64,000 nucleotides of DNA from Bacteroidales bacterium. GTDB lineage: Bacteria > Bacteroidota > Bacteroidia > Bacteroidales > F082. The position numbers and the translations under genes were made by a program. Under the pieces are notes generated by a model, which saw nothing but the letters and a program-made list of their open reading frames with translations, ran no database searches and was not told where the DNA came from. This document shows positions 1 through 8,718 of the stretch, one piece after another. The stretch's first letter is position 1; each line of letters begins with the position of its first letter. The stretch lies in the NCBI GenBank assembly GCA_016936355.1, contig JAFGYB010000015.1, positions 1-64,000 on the forward strand. Reading direction: 5' to 3'.

Positions 1-2
1 AA

Positions 3-2375
3 TTCAAAAGAGTTTATGATGATAATACGACAGTAACATTAACGGCACCACAGACAGCTTCAGGTAATACCTTTGTTAAGTGGCAAAAGGACGGAACGGA
101 CTTGACTTCTAATCAAGAGATTAAAGTAACATTAGATGCTGACGTTTCTGTTACTGCTATATATAAAACTCCCTCTATTGAAAGAATATTAACCTTCTAT
201 TCATCCAATCCTGATAGCAATGTAGTCATTTCTGTAAGTCCAGAAGATATCAATGGACAAAGTAATGGTACAACACCATTCAAAAGAATATATTTCGACA
301 ACACAAACATCACAATTAAAGCTCCCTCTTCTGCTTTAGGAAATAAGTTTCTAAAGTGGTTAAAATCTGACGTACACTATTACTATAATGGCCAGTCTAT
401 ATCTTTTACCTTAGATTCTGATATTTCTGTCACTGCAGTATTTAAAAGCGAGTCATGCAATTATTATGATTCTTTGGCACTGGTTGCTTTATATAATGCA
501 ACAAAAGGAGATGAGTGGACAAATAATAGTGGTTGGTTGATTGACAGTGTCAAGTATTGGTATGGCATTACTTTAGATACCTATGGTAAAGTAATTGGCA
601 TAGAGTTAACTAAAAATAACTTACAAGATTCACTTCCTATCGATATAGGAAATCTAGATAGTTTGCAAAATTTATATCTTAATGAAAACCTTTTATCAGG
701 AACAATCCCCTCTACTATCGGTAACTTATCTCATCTGCAAATTTTATCTTTATACAATAATCATTTAACCGGAACAATCCCGTCTGAAATTGGAAATTTG
801 AAGAATTTGCAAAAAATCTATCTAGGATCTAATTATCTTACTGATTCCATTCCATTAGAGATTGGTAATTTAACTAACTTGACAATGCTTCAGTTAAGTA
901 ATAACTATTTGACAGGGACTATTCCATCTACAATTTTTAACCTGTCTCATTTACAATATCTTATTTTAATGGCTAACGGATTTTCAGGGGAAATCCCTTC
1001 TTCAGTTGGAAATTTATCTGATTTGAAATGGTTAAATTTAAAGTATAATGCATTTTCCGGACAAGTTCCATCAGAAATAGCTGATTTGACAAACCTGAAT
1101 TTATTGATGTTAGGCTATAACAACTTTTCTGGAGAAATTCCAGAAGGAATTTGGGGGCTCAAAAATTTAATGTACTTTGGATTAGAAGGAAATCAATTCA
1201 CTGGAGATATTCCTTCCCAGATTAATAATAAGACTTATTTATATGAATTAAATATTGAAAACAATTTATTTAATAGTTTGCCCGACTTATCTCCATTATC
1301 CAATTTGCAAACTCTTTCTATTCAAAATAATAATTTTACATTTAAAGATATTGTTCCCAATATGAATGTTGCTAAACGGTCGTTTACTTATTCACCACAA
1401 GCTAAAGTTGATACAATACAGCACTATCTTGTAGGTCCAGGTGATTCACTTAGGTTATCGGTATCAATCAAAGACAGTGCTGATTCATATCAATGGTACA
1501 GAAATGGTGATACTATTTCCGGTGCCAATGATTCTGTTTACACGATAAAAAATTATGAAGAATCAAACGATTTTGGTGTTTATACTTACAAAGTCAGAAA
1601 TAATATAGCAACTGCTTTAACACTCGAATCAAATGATATATACGTAGATGAAAAGGGATCAAAACAAAATGTAGCTTTATCATCAAATGGGGGTATAGCA
1701 TATGCACAATCAGAATTGACTATCAATGGAGAGAAACAATATGCAGGCTTAATAAATGACGGATTTCGAACTACTAAATGGCATGCTTCATGGCTAATGA
1801 TATATCCTCAAATGCTTGCGATAAAGTTAAATGATACATACGCAATTGATTCCGTTGTAATATGGTGGGGTTCAAATAATTCGATGGGTTCTACTTTATT
1901 TCTTTTCGCAGATACAAATTGGGTTGCGGTACATCCAGAAAAACATGATAAAAGGGAAATAATTCCAAAACTTTATCGACAGGTTGTGCCTTTTGGCGGT
2001 CAAAAAGCAGACAGTATACAACTTGTGATTTATTATTATTATTATTCTAATGATAGCCCTCTAACAATCGGAGAAGTTGAGGTCTATGGATCAAAATTAA
2101 ATGCGATACAAAATATTAAGGTTGAAAAATCATTCATTGTTTATCCAAACCCGACTAAAACAAGTATATATATTCGATTTAAAGACTTTTCTTTTAAAGA
2201 GATCTCTATAATTATTTATGACAATCAGGGGAAAGTATTAGTCACTAAATACTTTAATCAAACACCTAGTGAACCAATTAAATTGAACATGGCGAATTAT
2301 CCAATGGGACTTTATTATATTCATATCATTACGAATCAAGGCAATGCAATAAAGAAGTTTATTATAAAACGATAA
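3..2375 (+). CDS. Secreted leucine-rich-repeat protein with T9SS sorting domain (5' end outside window)
   Basis: The reading frame is open to the left edge, so the N-terminus and signal peptide are missing. Two copies of an InlB-B-like bacterial repeat come first; both contain FKR(V/I)Y, a run of T/V/I residues, G-N-x-F-(V/L)-KW and D(V/I)SVTA(I/V)(Y/F)K. A Cys-containing LRR cap (CNYYDSLALVALYNATKGD) follows, then about nine plant-type LRRs of the GxIPxxIGNLxxLxxLxLxxN form. After these come an Ig-like stretch (YQWYRNGDTI), a discoidin-like region, and a C-terminal type A sorting domain beginning VYPNPT and ending IKKFIIKR. T9SS substrates of this kind are exported across the outer membrane and are surface-bound or released. 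A role in adhesion or protein binding is inference. The gene is AT-rich compared with the core genes on the right. Confidence 0.9.
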   Translation, partial: FKRVYDDNTTVTLTAPQTASGNTFVKWQKDGTDLTSNQEIKVTLDADVSVTAIYKTPSIERILTFYSSNPDSNVVISVSPEDINGQSNGTTPFKRIYFDNTNITIKAPSSALGNKFLKWLKSDVHYYYNGQSISFTLDSDISVTAVFKSESCNYYDSLALVALYNATKGDEWTNNSGWLIDSVKYWYGITLDTYGKVIGIELTKNNLQDSLPIDIGNLDSLQNLYLNENLLSGTIPSTIGNLSHLQILSLYNNHLTGTIPSEIGNLKNLQKIYLGSNYLTDSIPLEIGNLTNLTMLQLSNNYLTGTIPSTIFNLSHLQYLILMANGFSGEIPSSVGNLSDLKWLNLKYNAFSGQVPSEIADLTNLNLLMLGYNNFSGEIPEGIWGLKNLMYFGLEGNQFTGDIPSQINNKTYLYELNIENNLFNSLPDLSPLSNLQTLSIQNNNFTFKDIVPNMNVAKRSFTYSPQAKVDTIQHYLVGPGDSLRLSVSIKDSADSYQWYRNGDTISGANDSVYTIKNYEESNDFGVYTYKVRNNIATALTLESNDIYVDEKGSKQNVALSSNGGIAYAQSELTINGEKQYAGLINDGFRTTKWHASWLMIYPQMLAIKLNDTYAIDSVVIWWGSNNSMGSTLFLFADTNWVAVHPEKHDKREIIPKLYRQVVPFGGQKADSIQLVIYYYYYSNDSPLTIGEVEVYGSKLNAIQNIKVEKSFIVYPNPTKTSIYIRFKDFSFKEISIIIYDNQGKVLVTKYFNQTPSEPIKLNMANYPMGLYYIHIITNQGNAIKKFIIKR

Positions 2376-2933
2376 TTCTGTATATGCCTGATGGATATAA
2401 TATTGGGGTTTTCATATTTGAGCCTTGACAAACCCTTGGTTACAGTTTTTTACAGCGGAAAAGGGATAAGAGACAAAGTTCAAAGTATTAAAGGATATTG
2501 AAGTGTGGTTGCAAACTACACTTAGTGGGGCAAACTACCCGTGCGTTTTTGATTTCTGGCTGTGAATTGAAAAGAAGACAGAACGCGCTGCAAGCGCGCC
2601 TTTATCTTAATTTACAAAGTTGCAAACTTTATTTATTTACGCTTACCAGTGGCCCTTCGGAACACTGGCGAGAGCGGGGTTAAAAAAAAGCTTTCTTGTA
2701 ATCATTCTAAACTGAAAAGTAGAAGAAATGGGAAGCATATTTTACTACTTTTGCAGCAAACTAATGGAGACCAAATTACTTACCTTCTAATTATTACTTA
2801 CTAAGATATTCAGCTGATTTTCAATTGACCCGACTCGATTTTGTTATAGTCTGTTGGACGAGTATGAAATATTATTTACTTAATATAAAATTGATTTTTG
2901 AACTTAATTATTAACCAAAAATTTGAATCATTT
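2376..2933. other. 558-bp intergenic region with a cluster of short hairpins
   Basis: No convincing gene. A possible 61-codon frame at 2498-2683 runs straight through the hairpins and has no protein-like character. The notable content is a series of inverted repeats between 2501 and 2668, listed separately. The rest (2690-2933) is AT-rich leader sequence for the small membrane protein gene, with nothing recognised in it. Confidence 0.6.
2501..2668. repeat. Cluster of five hairpins, three with the same TGCAA loop
   Basis: Read directly: 2501-2523 has arms AAGTGTGGT/ACTACACTT around TGCAA (one G-T pair); 2523-2537 has arms TAGT/ACTA around GGGGCAA; 2584-2598 is CGCGC-TGCAA-GCGCG (perfect); 2616-2630 is AAAGT-TGCAA-ACTTT (perfect); 2646-2668 has arms CCAGTG/CACTGG with an inner CTTCGG. 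Different stem sequences around the same five-base loop argue for selection on structure. The function is unknown: candidates are a structured RNA, a recombination or transposition end, or repeated sites for a TGCAA-binding protein. Confidence 0.55.
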
Positions 2934-3128
2934 ATGACAAAACCAATTAAAGTAATCCTTATTGCATTAGGATTTGTGATTTTACTTATCATTAAAATTT
3001 CTTTTAAACAAATAGGAGTTGGTATATTATGGCCTATAATGTTATTAGTTTACCTCGCGTTTTCTACAGCAATATGGAAATACAATACGAAAAGTGAAAA
3101 AAGTGATAAATTAGATAAAAATAATTGA
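2934..3128 (+). CDS. Small two-helix membrane protein
   Basis: A 64-residue protein starting at the ATG at 2934; an upstream in-frame TTG at 2898 is less likely. It has two hydrophobic segments, around residues 5-21 (VILIALGFVILLIIKI) and 27-45 (VGILWPIMLLVYLAFSTAI), and a charged lysine-rich C-terminus. I do not recognise the family. Its TGA stop overlaps the ATG of the J-domain gene by one base (TGATG), so the two are probably translationally coupled and may act together at the membrane. Confidence 0.7.
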   Translation: MTKPIKVILIALGFVILLIIKISFKQIGVGILWPIMLLVYLAFSTAIWKYNTKSEKSDKLDKNN

Positions 3129-3637
3129 TGATTATTGATTATTATGCAGTTTTGGATATCCCAAGAGTTGCGACATTATCTGAAATAAAAGAAGCATATA
3201 AAAAACAAGCTCTAAAGTGGCATCCTGACTTAAATAGTCAGGATACCACTAAAAAAATGCAGTTAATTAATGAAGCGAAAGAAATTTTATTAGACCCAGA
3301 AGCTAAAAGGAGGTACGATATTGAATATTTGAAATTTATAGAATTTAAAAATCAAAAGGAAGAGCGAGATAATTCTAAAACCAAATCAACCGGAATAAAT
3401 GACATATTCACAACCCAACATACTTATTCAACATATGTTATAAAAGATGATGTTTTAGAGATGCTTATTAAAAAAGCAAGAATTAAAGCAAAGGAAATTG
3501 TAGCTGAAGCCATTAAATTATCTAAAGTTGGAGGAAATGCTGCTTATGATGAACTTAAAACAAGTTTAAAAAGTTGGTTCTATATTTCTGTTACCACAGT
3601 TGTTTTATTATTACTATTACTTTTATTATCAAAGTAG
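3128..3637 (+). CDS. J-domain protein with C-terminal membrane anchor
   Basis: A 169-residue protein whose N-terminal ~65 residues form a DnaJ-type J domain (DYYAVLDIP...HPDL...INEAKEILLDPEAKRRYD). It carries the HPD tripeptide that stimulates Hsp70 ATPase activity. A charged linker and a helical segment follow, ending in a hydrophobic tail (FYISVTTVVLLLLLLLLSK), so the protein is probably tail-anchored with the J domain in the cytoplasm. It lacks the Gly/Phe, zinc-finger and C-terminal substrate domains of DnaJ, so it is a specialised co-chaperone. The start is the ATG at 3128, overlapping the stop of the upstream small membrane protein. It is convergent with the defence operon; a link to defence is unproven. 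Confidence 0.85.
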   Translation: MIIDYYAVLDIPRVATLSEIKEAYKKQALKWHPDLNSQDTTKKMQLINEAKEILLDPEAKRRYDIEYLKFIEFKNQKEERDNSKTKSTGINDIFTTQHTYSTYVIKDDVLEMLIKKARIKAKEIVAEAIKLSKVGGNAAYDELKTSLKSWFYISVTTVVLLLLLLLLSK

Positions 3638-3747
3638 TTACTCTTATTCTTGTCATGTTCAAAAATTTAAACCAGTTTACTCAGGCTAGACTTTATTCTT
3701 TGCTTCCTTTCCTGAGCATATTTTGTTTCTAGGAACTCATTCGAATT

Positions 3748-5271
3748 TCAACCATGAGAATTCCCATTAAGTGCCTCCATAATCTCCTTAAAACTCTCCA
3801 GCCCGGATTCAATATTTTCAATAATCTCGCTTGCCAACACATCCGGGTCGGGTAGATTGTCCAAATCGGTCAGGCTTTTGTCTTTGAGCCAGAAAATATC
3901 CAGATTGGTTTTGTCACGGGCCAGGATTTCTTCATAAGAATATTTACGCCAGCGCCCCTCCGGATTGTCTTCGCTCCAGGTTGCTTTGCGTTTGTTCCGG
4001 TTACCGGGATTGTAAAGTTTAACGAACTCTTCCAGGTCAGCTGTAGTTAACGGTTTTTTCTTTAAAGTATGGTGCACATTGGTACGGTAGTCATAAAACC
4101 ACACTTCTTTTGTCTGCGCTTCTTTACTGGCTGGTTTGTTGTCGAAAAACAAAACATTAGCCTTGACCCCGTTGGCATAAAAAATGCCGGTAGGCAAGCG
4201 AAGGATGGTGTGCAAATCGGTGGTTTTCATCAGTTGCTTACGCACCTCCTCTCCGGCACCGCCTTCAAACAATACATTATCAGGCAATACCACGGCAGCC
4301 TGTCCTGTTGATTTCAACATGGTTTTAATGTGCTGTAGAAAGTTCAATTGTTTGTTGGAAGTAGATTCCCAAAAATCCTGGCGGTTGTAACTCAGGTCTT
4401 CTTTTTCTATTTCTCCCTGATCATTGGTGCTGGTCATACTGCTCTTTTTACCAAAGGGCGGATTGGCCAGCACATAGTCGTAATGTTCTTCACTGGGGGC
4501 TATCAGCGCATCGTTGGAAGAAATAAAACTTTCGCCGTCTATTTCACCAATGTTGTGCAGGTACATGTTCATCAAACACATACGGCGGGTATTGGCTACG
4601 ATTTCGTTGCCATGAAACGTATTGTTTTTCAGGAATTCCTTTTCTTCAATATCCAGGCTTTGTTTGGATATCCAGTCGTAACTGGCCAGAAAAAATCCTC
4701 CCGTACCGCAGGCCGGATCTGCGATGGTCTTCTTTGGCTTGGGCTGCACGCATTTCACCATGGTTCTGATCAATGCCCTCGGCGTAAAATACTGGCCCGC
4801 CCCGCTTTTGGTATCTTCCGCATTTTTCTCCAGCAATCCTTCATAAATGGCTCCCTTCACGTCGGTTTTCACCATGGTCCATTGTTCCTGGTCTATCATA
4901 TTGATGACCCGTGAGAGCTTGGCCGGGTCCTGAATCTTGTTCTGACTCTTGGTAAAAATCTGCCCCAGCATTCCTTTTTCGGTAGAAAGGCTGCGCAACA
5001 TCATGGAGTAAAAAGTATCCAGTTCTGCGCCCCGTTTCGATTTCAGCGTTTCCCAGTTACAAACATCACTGTCCGGGATTTCGTTTCCCTCGACATCTTT
5101 CAACCGAGGAAATTTTAAGCCTTTGTTGTAGGGAGGATTATTTAACTCTTCTGCCATTTTCAGGAACAACAAATAAGTGATTTGTTCCAGGTAATCGCCA
5201 TAGCCTACGCCGTCGTCCCGCAGCACACTGGCCAGATTCCATATTTTGGATATGATTGTTGCCTCTGTCAT
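3748..5271 (-). CDS. hsdM: Type I restriction-modification N6-adenine methyltransferase subunit
   Basis: 507 residues, full length for HsdM. The N-terminal HsdM_N domain (about 1-130) is followed by the N6-adenine methyltransferase domain with the SAM-binding motif ADPACGTGGFF (~184-194) and the catalytic NPPF at 270-273 (DYVLANPPFGK). With HsdS it methylates adenine in the recognition site; with HsdR it forms the restriction complex. It is the last gene of the five-gene operon and starts one base after the HNH gene stops. M-last order, separated from hsdS by two foreign genes, is unusual. The gene is clearly more GC-rich than the pair before it. Confidence 0.96.
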   Translation of the reverse strand: MTEATIISKIWNLASVLRDDGVGYGDYLEQITYLLFLKMAEELNNPPYNKGLKFPRLKDVEGNEIPDSDVCNWETLKSKRGAELDTFYSMMLRSLSTEKGMLGQIFTKSQNKIQDPAKLSRVINMIDQEQWTMVKTDVKGAIYEGLLEKNAEDTKSGAGQYFTPRALIRTMVKCVQPKPKKTIADPACGTGGFFLASYDWISKQSLDIEEKEFLKNNTFHGNEIVANTRRMCLMNMYLHNIGEIDGESFISSNDALIAPSEEHYDYVLANPPFGKKSSMTSTNDQGEIEKEDLSYNRQDFWESTSNKQLNFLQHIKTMLKSTGQAAVVLPDNVLFEGGAGEEVRKQLMKTTDLHTILRLPTGIFYANGVKANVLFFDNKPASKEAQTKEVWFYDYRTNVHHTLKKKPLTTADLEEFVKLYNPGNRNKRKATWSEDNPEGRWRKYSYEEILARDKTNLDIFWLKDKSLTDLDNLPDPDVLASEIIENIESGLESFKEIMEALNGNSHG

Positions 5272-5272
5272 T

Positions 5273-5884
5273 TTAAGATTTATAATTTAATACTGAATTA
5301 ATAAGGTTATCATCAATTTGAGGAGTATCCGTAGTTGATATGACAATATCTGCTATAATTTTCTTACCTCTTAAAATCGTCATTAATGGAGCATCTAACT
5401 TTAACATCTCAATGGAGTATTTCCCTTTATCAGACAATGCTTTTATGATTACCTTTTTATCATTTGCCACCCATCCATAGTGTTCAATAGGGTCATCAAA
5501 ATACGGATGAACCAATTTAAAAGAACAGTTTTGATAAATGTAATTCTTATGTTCAATAGTATCATAATTGCCTTTTTTTGAGAATCCATTACAGTAATGG
5601 CACGCCATAGCCAAATTTTCTTTTTCAAAAGTAAACTCAGGATATTTGGCTTTAGGCGCAATATGTTCTATTTGTCCTTCACTTGTTCCACCCAAATCTA
5701 GCCCGCAATAAGCACACGTATTTTTTTGATTGTTTAGTAAATCATTTCTAATTCTTCTCTTAAGTTCCTTAATTTTATCGTTAGGTGGTTTGTCCCAATT
5801 ACTATTTAATGGGGGATTCAGTTGACTCAAATTATCTGTATCTTCTTGGCTATAGCCTAGTTTTGTTTCGATTTTCTTAATCAT
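5273..5884 (-). CDS. ptuB: HNH endonuclease, Septu PtuB-like
   Basis: 203 residues. The core is a zinc-bound HNH fold: CAYC at 57-60, EHIAPK at 73-78 (catalytic His74), the Asn of NL at 90, and CHYCN at 95-99. This spacing matches the PtuB/TIGR02646-type nucleases that partner an ABC-like ATPase in Septu and in some retrons. Its start overlaps the stop of the ATPase gene by four bases (ATGA), so the two are translationally coupled. The predicted role is a DNA- or RNA-cleaving effector controlled by the ATPase. The subfamily is judged by motif and context only; an uncharacterised ATPase-HNH system is possible. AT-rich relative to hsdM and hsdR. Confidence 0.8.
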   Translation of the reverse strand: MIKKIETKLGYSQEDTDNLSQLNPPLNSNWDKPPNDKIKELKRRIRNDLLNNQKNTCAYCGLDLGGTSEGQIEHIAPKAKYPEFTFEKENLAMACHYCNGFSKKGNYDTIEHKNYIYQNCSFKLVHPYFDDPIEHYGWVANDKKVIIKALSDKGKYSIEMLKLDAPLMTILRGKKIIADIVISTTDTPQIDDNLINSVLNYKS

Positions 5885-7479
5885 TGTGCTAAATATTCTT
5901 TTGCTTGACTTATTACAAGTTTTAGCGGATCATATTCGCTTAATTGTACATCGCTTATTCTTGATAGTAACATCTTTATTCTCGCATTATCTTTTGAGTT
6001 TCTAGCAATAAGGCTTAATAATTCTCTTAGGTCAACCTCTAGATAATGATTACGAGTTGTTCTTACTTCAAAAACTTTATATAGTACTTCTTCGGCAGAC
6101 CATCCGTAAGTGTTTAAATCATATTCTAATGGAACTACACTTATTTTCTGGTCTTCTTTTTTTAATCCAATAATATTTGACGAATCACCCTTTAAGTCTG
6201 AGATTAAGAAATGAGAATGGGTTGCAATAACAACATGTGACATTCCATAATCCAATCCTGAAAAAAGCTTTCGGGTAAAATCCAGATACTTCATTTGCCA
6301 GTTAGGATGTAAGCTGATTTCTGGCTCATCTATTAATACAATACTGTTTGGGTTAAAGTTTGAAAGTAATCCTATCATTGTTGAAAAAAAGTGAAATTCA
6401 CCTGAACTTGCTTCGCTTAAAGACATGCTGCTTGAATTTTCTTCAATCCTGATATAGGGTGCGTCAACAAATCCAATTTGTCTCAGTGTTTCCAAAAATT
6501 CATACTTTCTGTTTAGCTCAATGTAGGATTCGTTATCCAATAAATTGAATTTAAAGAGTTTTGCAGAACTACGAGAAATGTTATGATATGTGTTGTTATT
6601 TACTTCTTCCCTTATAAACTTGCATAACCTTTCAATTTTACCTTCCTCCTTTGATAATAGTTTGTAACGATTTAATTTAAAAGGAGGGGTTTTATTAGTT
6701 TCAAAATAGCGGGTTTCAATATCTTCAAAAAAGAGATCCAAGTCACCTTTACTTACATCTGATGTAAAAAATTTCGGAGTATTTATGGTCCTATAAATAA
6801 TGTTTACGGCTCCTTTTAGCTCTAAAAATTTGATTAATTCTTTAAGACCTGTTCTGAAAAGTTCTGAATCAAAATTATTGACAATATTTTCTACAGTATT
6901 TCTAACATAATACCTTGTGCTTGCTTGCTGAGGTCTGTATCTTACCCCTAAATACTTGTACATTGGGAAAGAATCCTTCTCCTTTTGATTTCTGGGTACA
7001 ATAAACTTGTCTGTAAGCATTATGGAATGAGCAATAATTGTGCGAGGAATTACATCTTCAACGTCAAACTCTTTCAGCTCTTGATTATTCTTACTTAATC
7101 TGAGGTTTTTGTTAAATCGTAAAACCTTTTTTTCTTTATCGGAATCAAAGTATTCAGATGGTGAATTGGCAAAAGAATAAAGATTACCATTGTTTAAATA
7201 TCTCAAACGAAATGCGGATTCATCAAACTTTTTTTTCTCGCCATTGCTGAAATCATTTAATGTCTTAAAAATATTTAGCAAAACCTTAAGTAACTCACTT
7301 TTGCCTGTGCCATTTGGACCTATTATTACTGTATAATAAAGGCCAAAAGAATTATCGGTACCATTATAGAACTCAAAGGTATTATCACCTAATATATAGT
7401 GATTTTTTACGGTTAAATCTAGTAGCCTAAAGCCCATAAAGTTATTGTTAATAGAAATTTTAATTGGTGATAATTGCAT
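5881..7479 (-). CDS. ptuA: ABC/SMC-like ATPase, Septu PtuA-like (AAA_21 type)
   Basis: 532 residues. Walker A is GPNGTGKS at 54-61, a signature-like SEASSGEFHF precedes Walker B LIDEPEISLHP (~382-392), and the switch histidine lies in VVIATHSHF. A ~290-residue insertion between Walker A and the signature is typical of the AAA_21/OLD-like ATPases used in Septu, retron and Rlo-type defence modules. A tail of about 90 residues follows. It lies six bases after hsdS and overlaps the HNH gene. Predicted role: sensing subunit that holds or licenses the nuclease using ATP. Base composition is distinctly AT-rich (28% G+C by hand count at 5941-6000, against 57% at 4741-4800 in hsdM), which indicates a separate origin from the R and M genes. 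Confidence 0.82.
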   Translation of the reverse strand: MQLSPIKISINNNFMGFRLLDLTVKNHYILGDNTFEFYNGTDNSFGLYYTVIIGPNGTGKSELLKVLLNIFKTLNDFSNGEKKKFDESAFRLRYLNNGNLYSFANSPSEYFDSDKEKKVLRFNKNLRLSKNNQELKEFDVEDVIPRTIIAHSIMLTDKFIVPRNQKEKDSFPMYKYLGVRYRPQQASTRYYVRNTVENIVNNFDSELFRTGLKELIKFLELKGAVNIIYRTINTPKFFTSDVSKGDLDLFFEDIETRYFETNKTPPFKLNRYKLLSKEEGKIERLCKFIREEVNNNTYHNISRSSAKLFKFNLLDNESYIELNRKYEFLETLRQIGFVDAPYIRIEENSSSMSLSEASSGEFHFFSTMIGLLSNFNPNSIVLIDEPEISLHPNWQMKYLDFTRKLFSGLDYGMSHVVIATHSHFLISDLKGDSSNIIGLKKEDQKISVVPLEYDLNTYGWSAEEVLYKVFEVRTTRNHYLEVDLRELLSLIARNSKDNARIKMLLSRISDVQLSEYDPLKLVISQAKEYLAQ

Positions 7480-7485
7480 AGCATT

Positions 7486-8718
7486 CTATTTATTTTTTTC
7501 TTCCTTTATCCTTTCCAACAACACACTCGCCGGCTCATAATCTGCTTCCTGTTTGCATTTTTCTATTTCTGCTTCACTCAATAGCTCACCATTAAAAGCC
7601 TTTTTCAATATACTTTGACGCAGCGCCTCGGCCTTTTCTAATCCTTCCTGGATGCTTTGTTCTACTTTATCGCAAACTGAGAGTCGGGATTCTATTTCTT
7701 TTACTATTTGCTGTTGTTCCTCAAATTTTATAAAAGGGATCTCAATTGATTTTAAGTTTACTAGGTTAATTCCCAAAACAGTTGTTCCACTTGACAATCT
7801 AACACACTCTCGCTCAATGGAACGAAATAGGTAATGTATGAATTTGTTAGACATTTTTGACTTAGGCTGAACAATTTTGAGGTCTTGATTAATGGCTGTA
7901 TCAATATCTGTAATTATGCTTTGTCCAGGTGAAATTCGAGTAACGAGAATAATTTCACCTTTGTGAGCTAAATTTGATGCACTATTATTTAACCCCTGTT
8001 CTGAGATATTGTCTATTGTATCTTTCAAAAGATTACCCTTAATATCTTTCACTGAAGCCCATGGAATATTACCATTCCAATATTTCTTTTCTTTCTTACT
8101 AGGCGTTCCACCACCAACAAAATCAAATAATGCACCAATATTTGATTTATCCCATTTCCCCTCAAACGCCTTTTTCAACACAGCCTGCCGGTAAATCTTC
8201 AATTGCTCCTGTGCTTTTTTCAGGTCATCAATGCCTTTGTCGAGTGATGCAAAAAGGTTTTCGATTTTGGTTACGATGGCGCGTTGTTCTGATATAGGTG
8301 AAATTTTTATAGGTATTTTCTTTAATGCGCCTTGAGTCAATTTCAACCTTGTTGTACCAGTAACATAATCCCTATATTGAAACTGATTTAAATAATGAAG
8401 AAGGTAACCATTGATAAAAAAGGGTTTAAGAATATGGGCATGGTTATTTACCCACGCTTTACCAGAAATCTTATATGCTACATTCTTATTGTTCAAAAAT
8501 GGGGCTCCATCTTCCCCAATTAAAATATAATCACCATCTGTCAAATAATCATCAATATATCCAACTTGACCAGTTGCTCCATAATATGGAAATAATTCAT
8601 TTTCTGCCTTACCTTCAACCCTTCTTTTTCTCTCACCTGAATTAATAGGTTTCCTCAAATTATCAAGCACATCACAAACATTTATTAAGTATGTTTCTAT
8701 CCAATCTTCTCTCATCAT
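7486..8718 (-). CDS. hsdS: Type I restriction-modification specificity subunit
   Basis: 410 residues with two target-recognition domains (about 1-130 and 195-325), each followed by a conserved coiled-coil spacer (SEQRAIVTKIENLFASLDKG...; EEQQQIVKEIESRLS...). The halves of the bipartite DNA target are read by the two domains, and spacer length sets the gap between them. The start ATG at 8718 overlaps the hsdR stop (ATGA). Composition is mosaic: the recognition domains are AT-rich while the spacers and C-terminus resemble hsdR/hsdM, as expected when recognition domains are exchanged by recombination. Confidence 0.95.
   Translation of the reverse strand: MMREDWIETYLINVCDVLDNLRKPINSGERKRRVEGKAENELFPYYGATGQVGYIDDYLTDGDYILIGEDGAPFLNNKNVAYKISGKAWVNNHAHILKPFFINGYLLHYLNQFQYRDYVTGTTRLKLTQGALKKIPIKISPISEQRAIVTKIENLFASLDKGIDDLKKAQEQLKIYRQAVLKKAFEGKWDKSNIGALFDFVGGGTPSKKEKKYWNGNIPWASVKDIKGNLLKDTIDNISEQGLNNSASNLAHKGEIILVTRISPGQSIITDIDTAINQDLKIVQPKSKMSNKFIHYLFRSIERECVRLSSGTTVLGINLVNLKSIEIPFIKFEEQQQIVKEIESRLSVCDKVEQSIQEGLEKAEALRQSILKKAFNGELLSEAEIEKCKQEADYEPASVLLERIKEEKNK

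Noticed and set aside
2498-2683. 61-codon frame across the hairpin block
   Set aside because: Its codons are dictated by the inverted repeats; no motif and no clear start.
3680-3716. Inverted repeat CTCAGG/CCTGAG after hsdM as a terminator
   Set aside because: Six-pair stem with a 25-base loop and no T-run; too weak to call.
4348-4914. 188-codon plus-strand frame opposite hsdM
   Set aside because: Antisense shadow of the methyltransferase catalytic region; no motif and no start signal.
3748-7479. Retron (PtuA/PtuB-type effectors suggested it)
   Set aside because: No reverse transcriptase gene and no msr/msd-like RNA are present near the ATPase and HNH genes.
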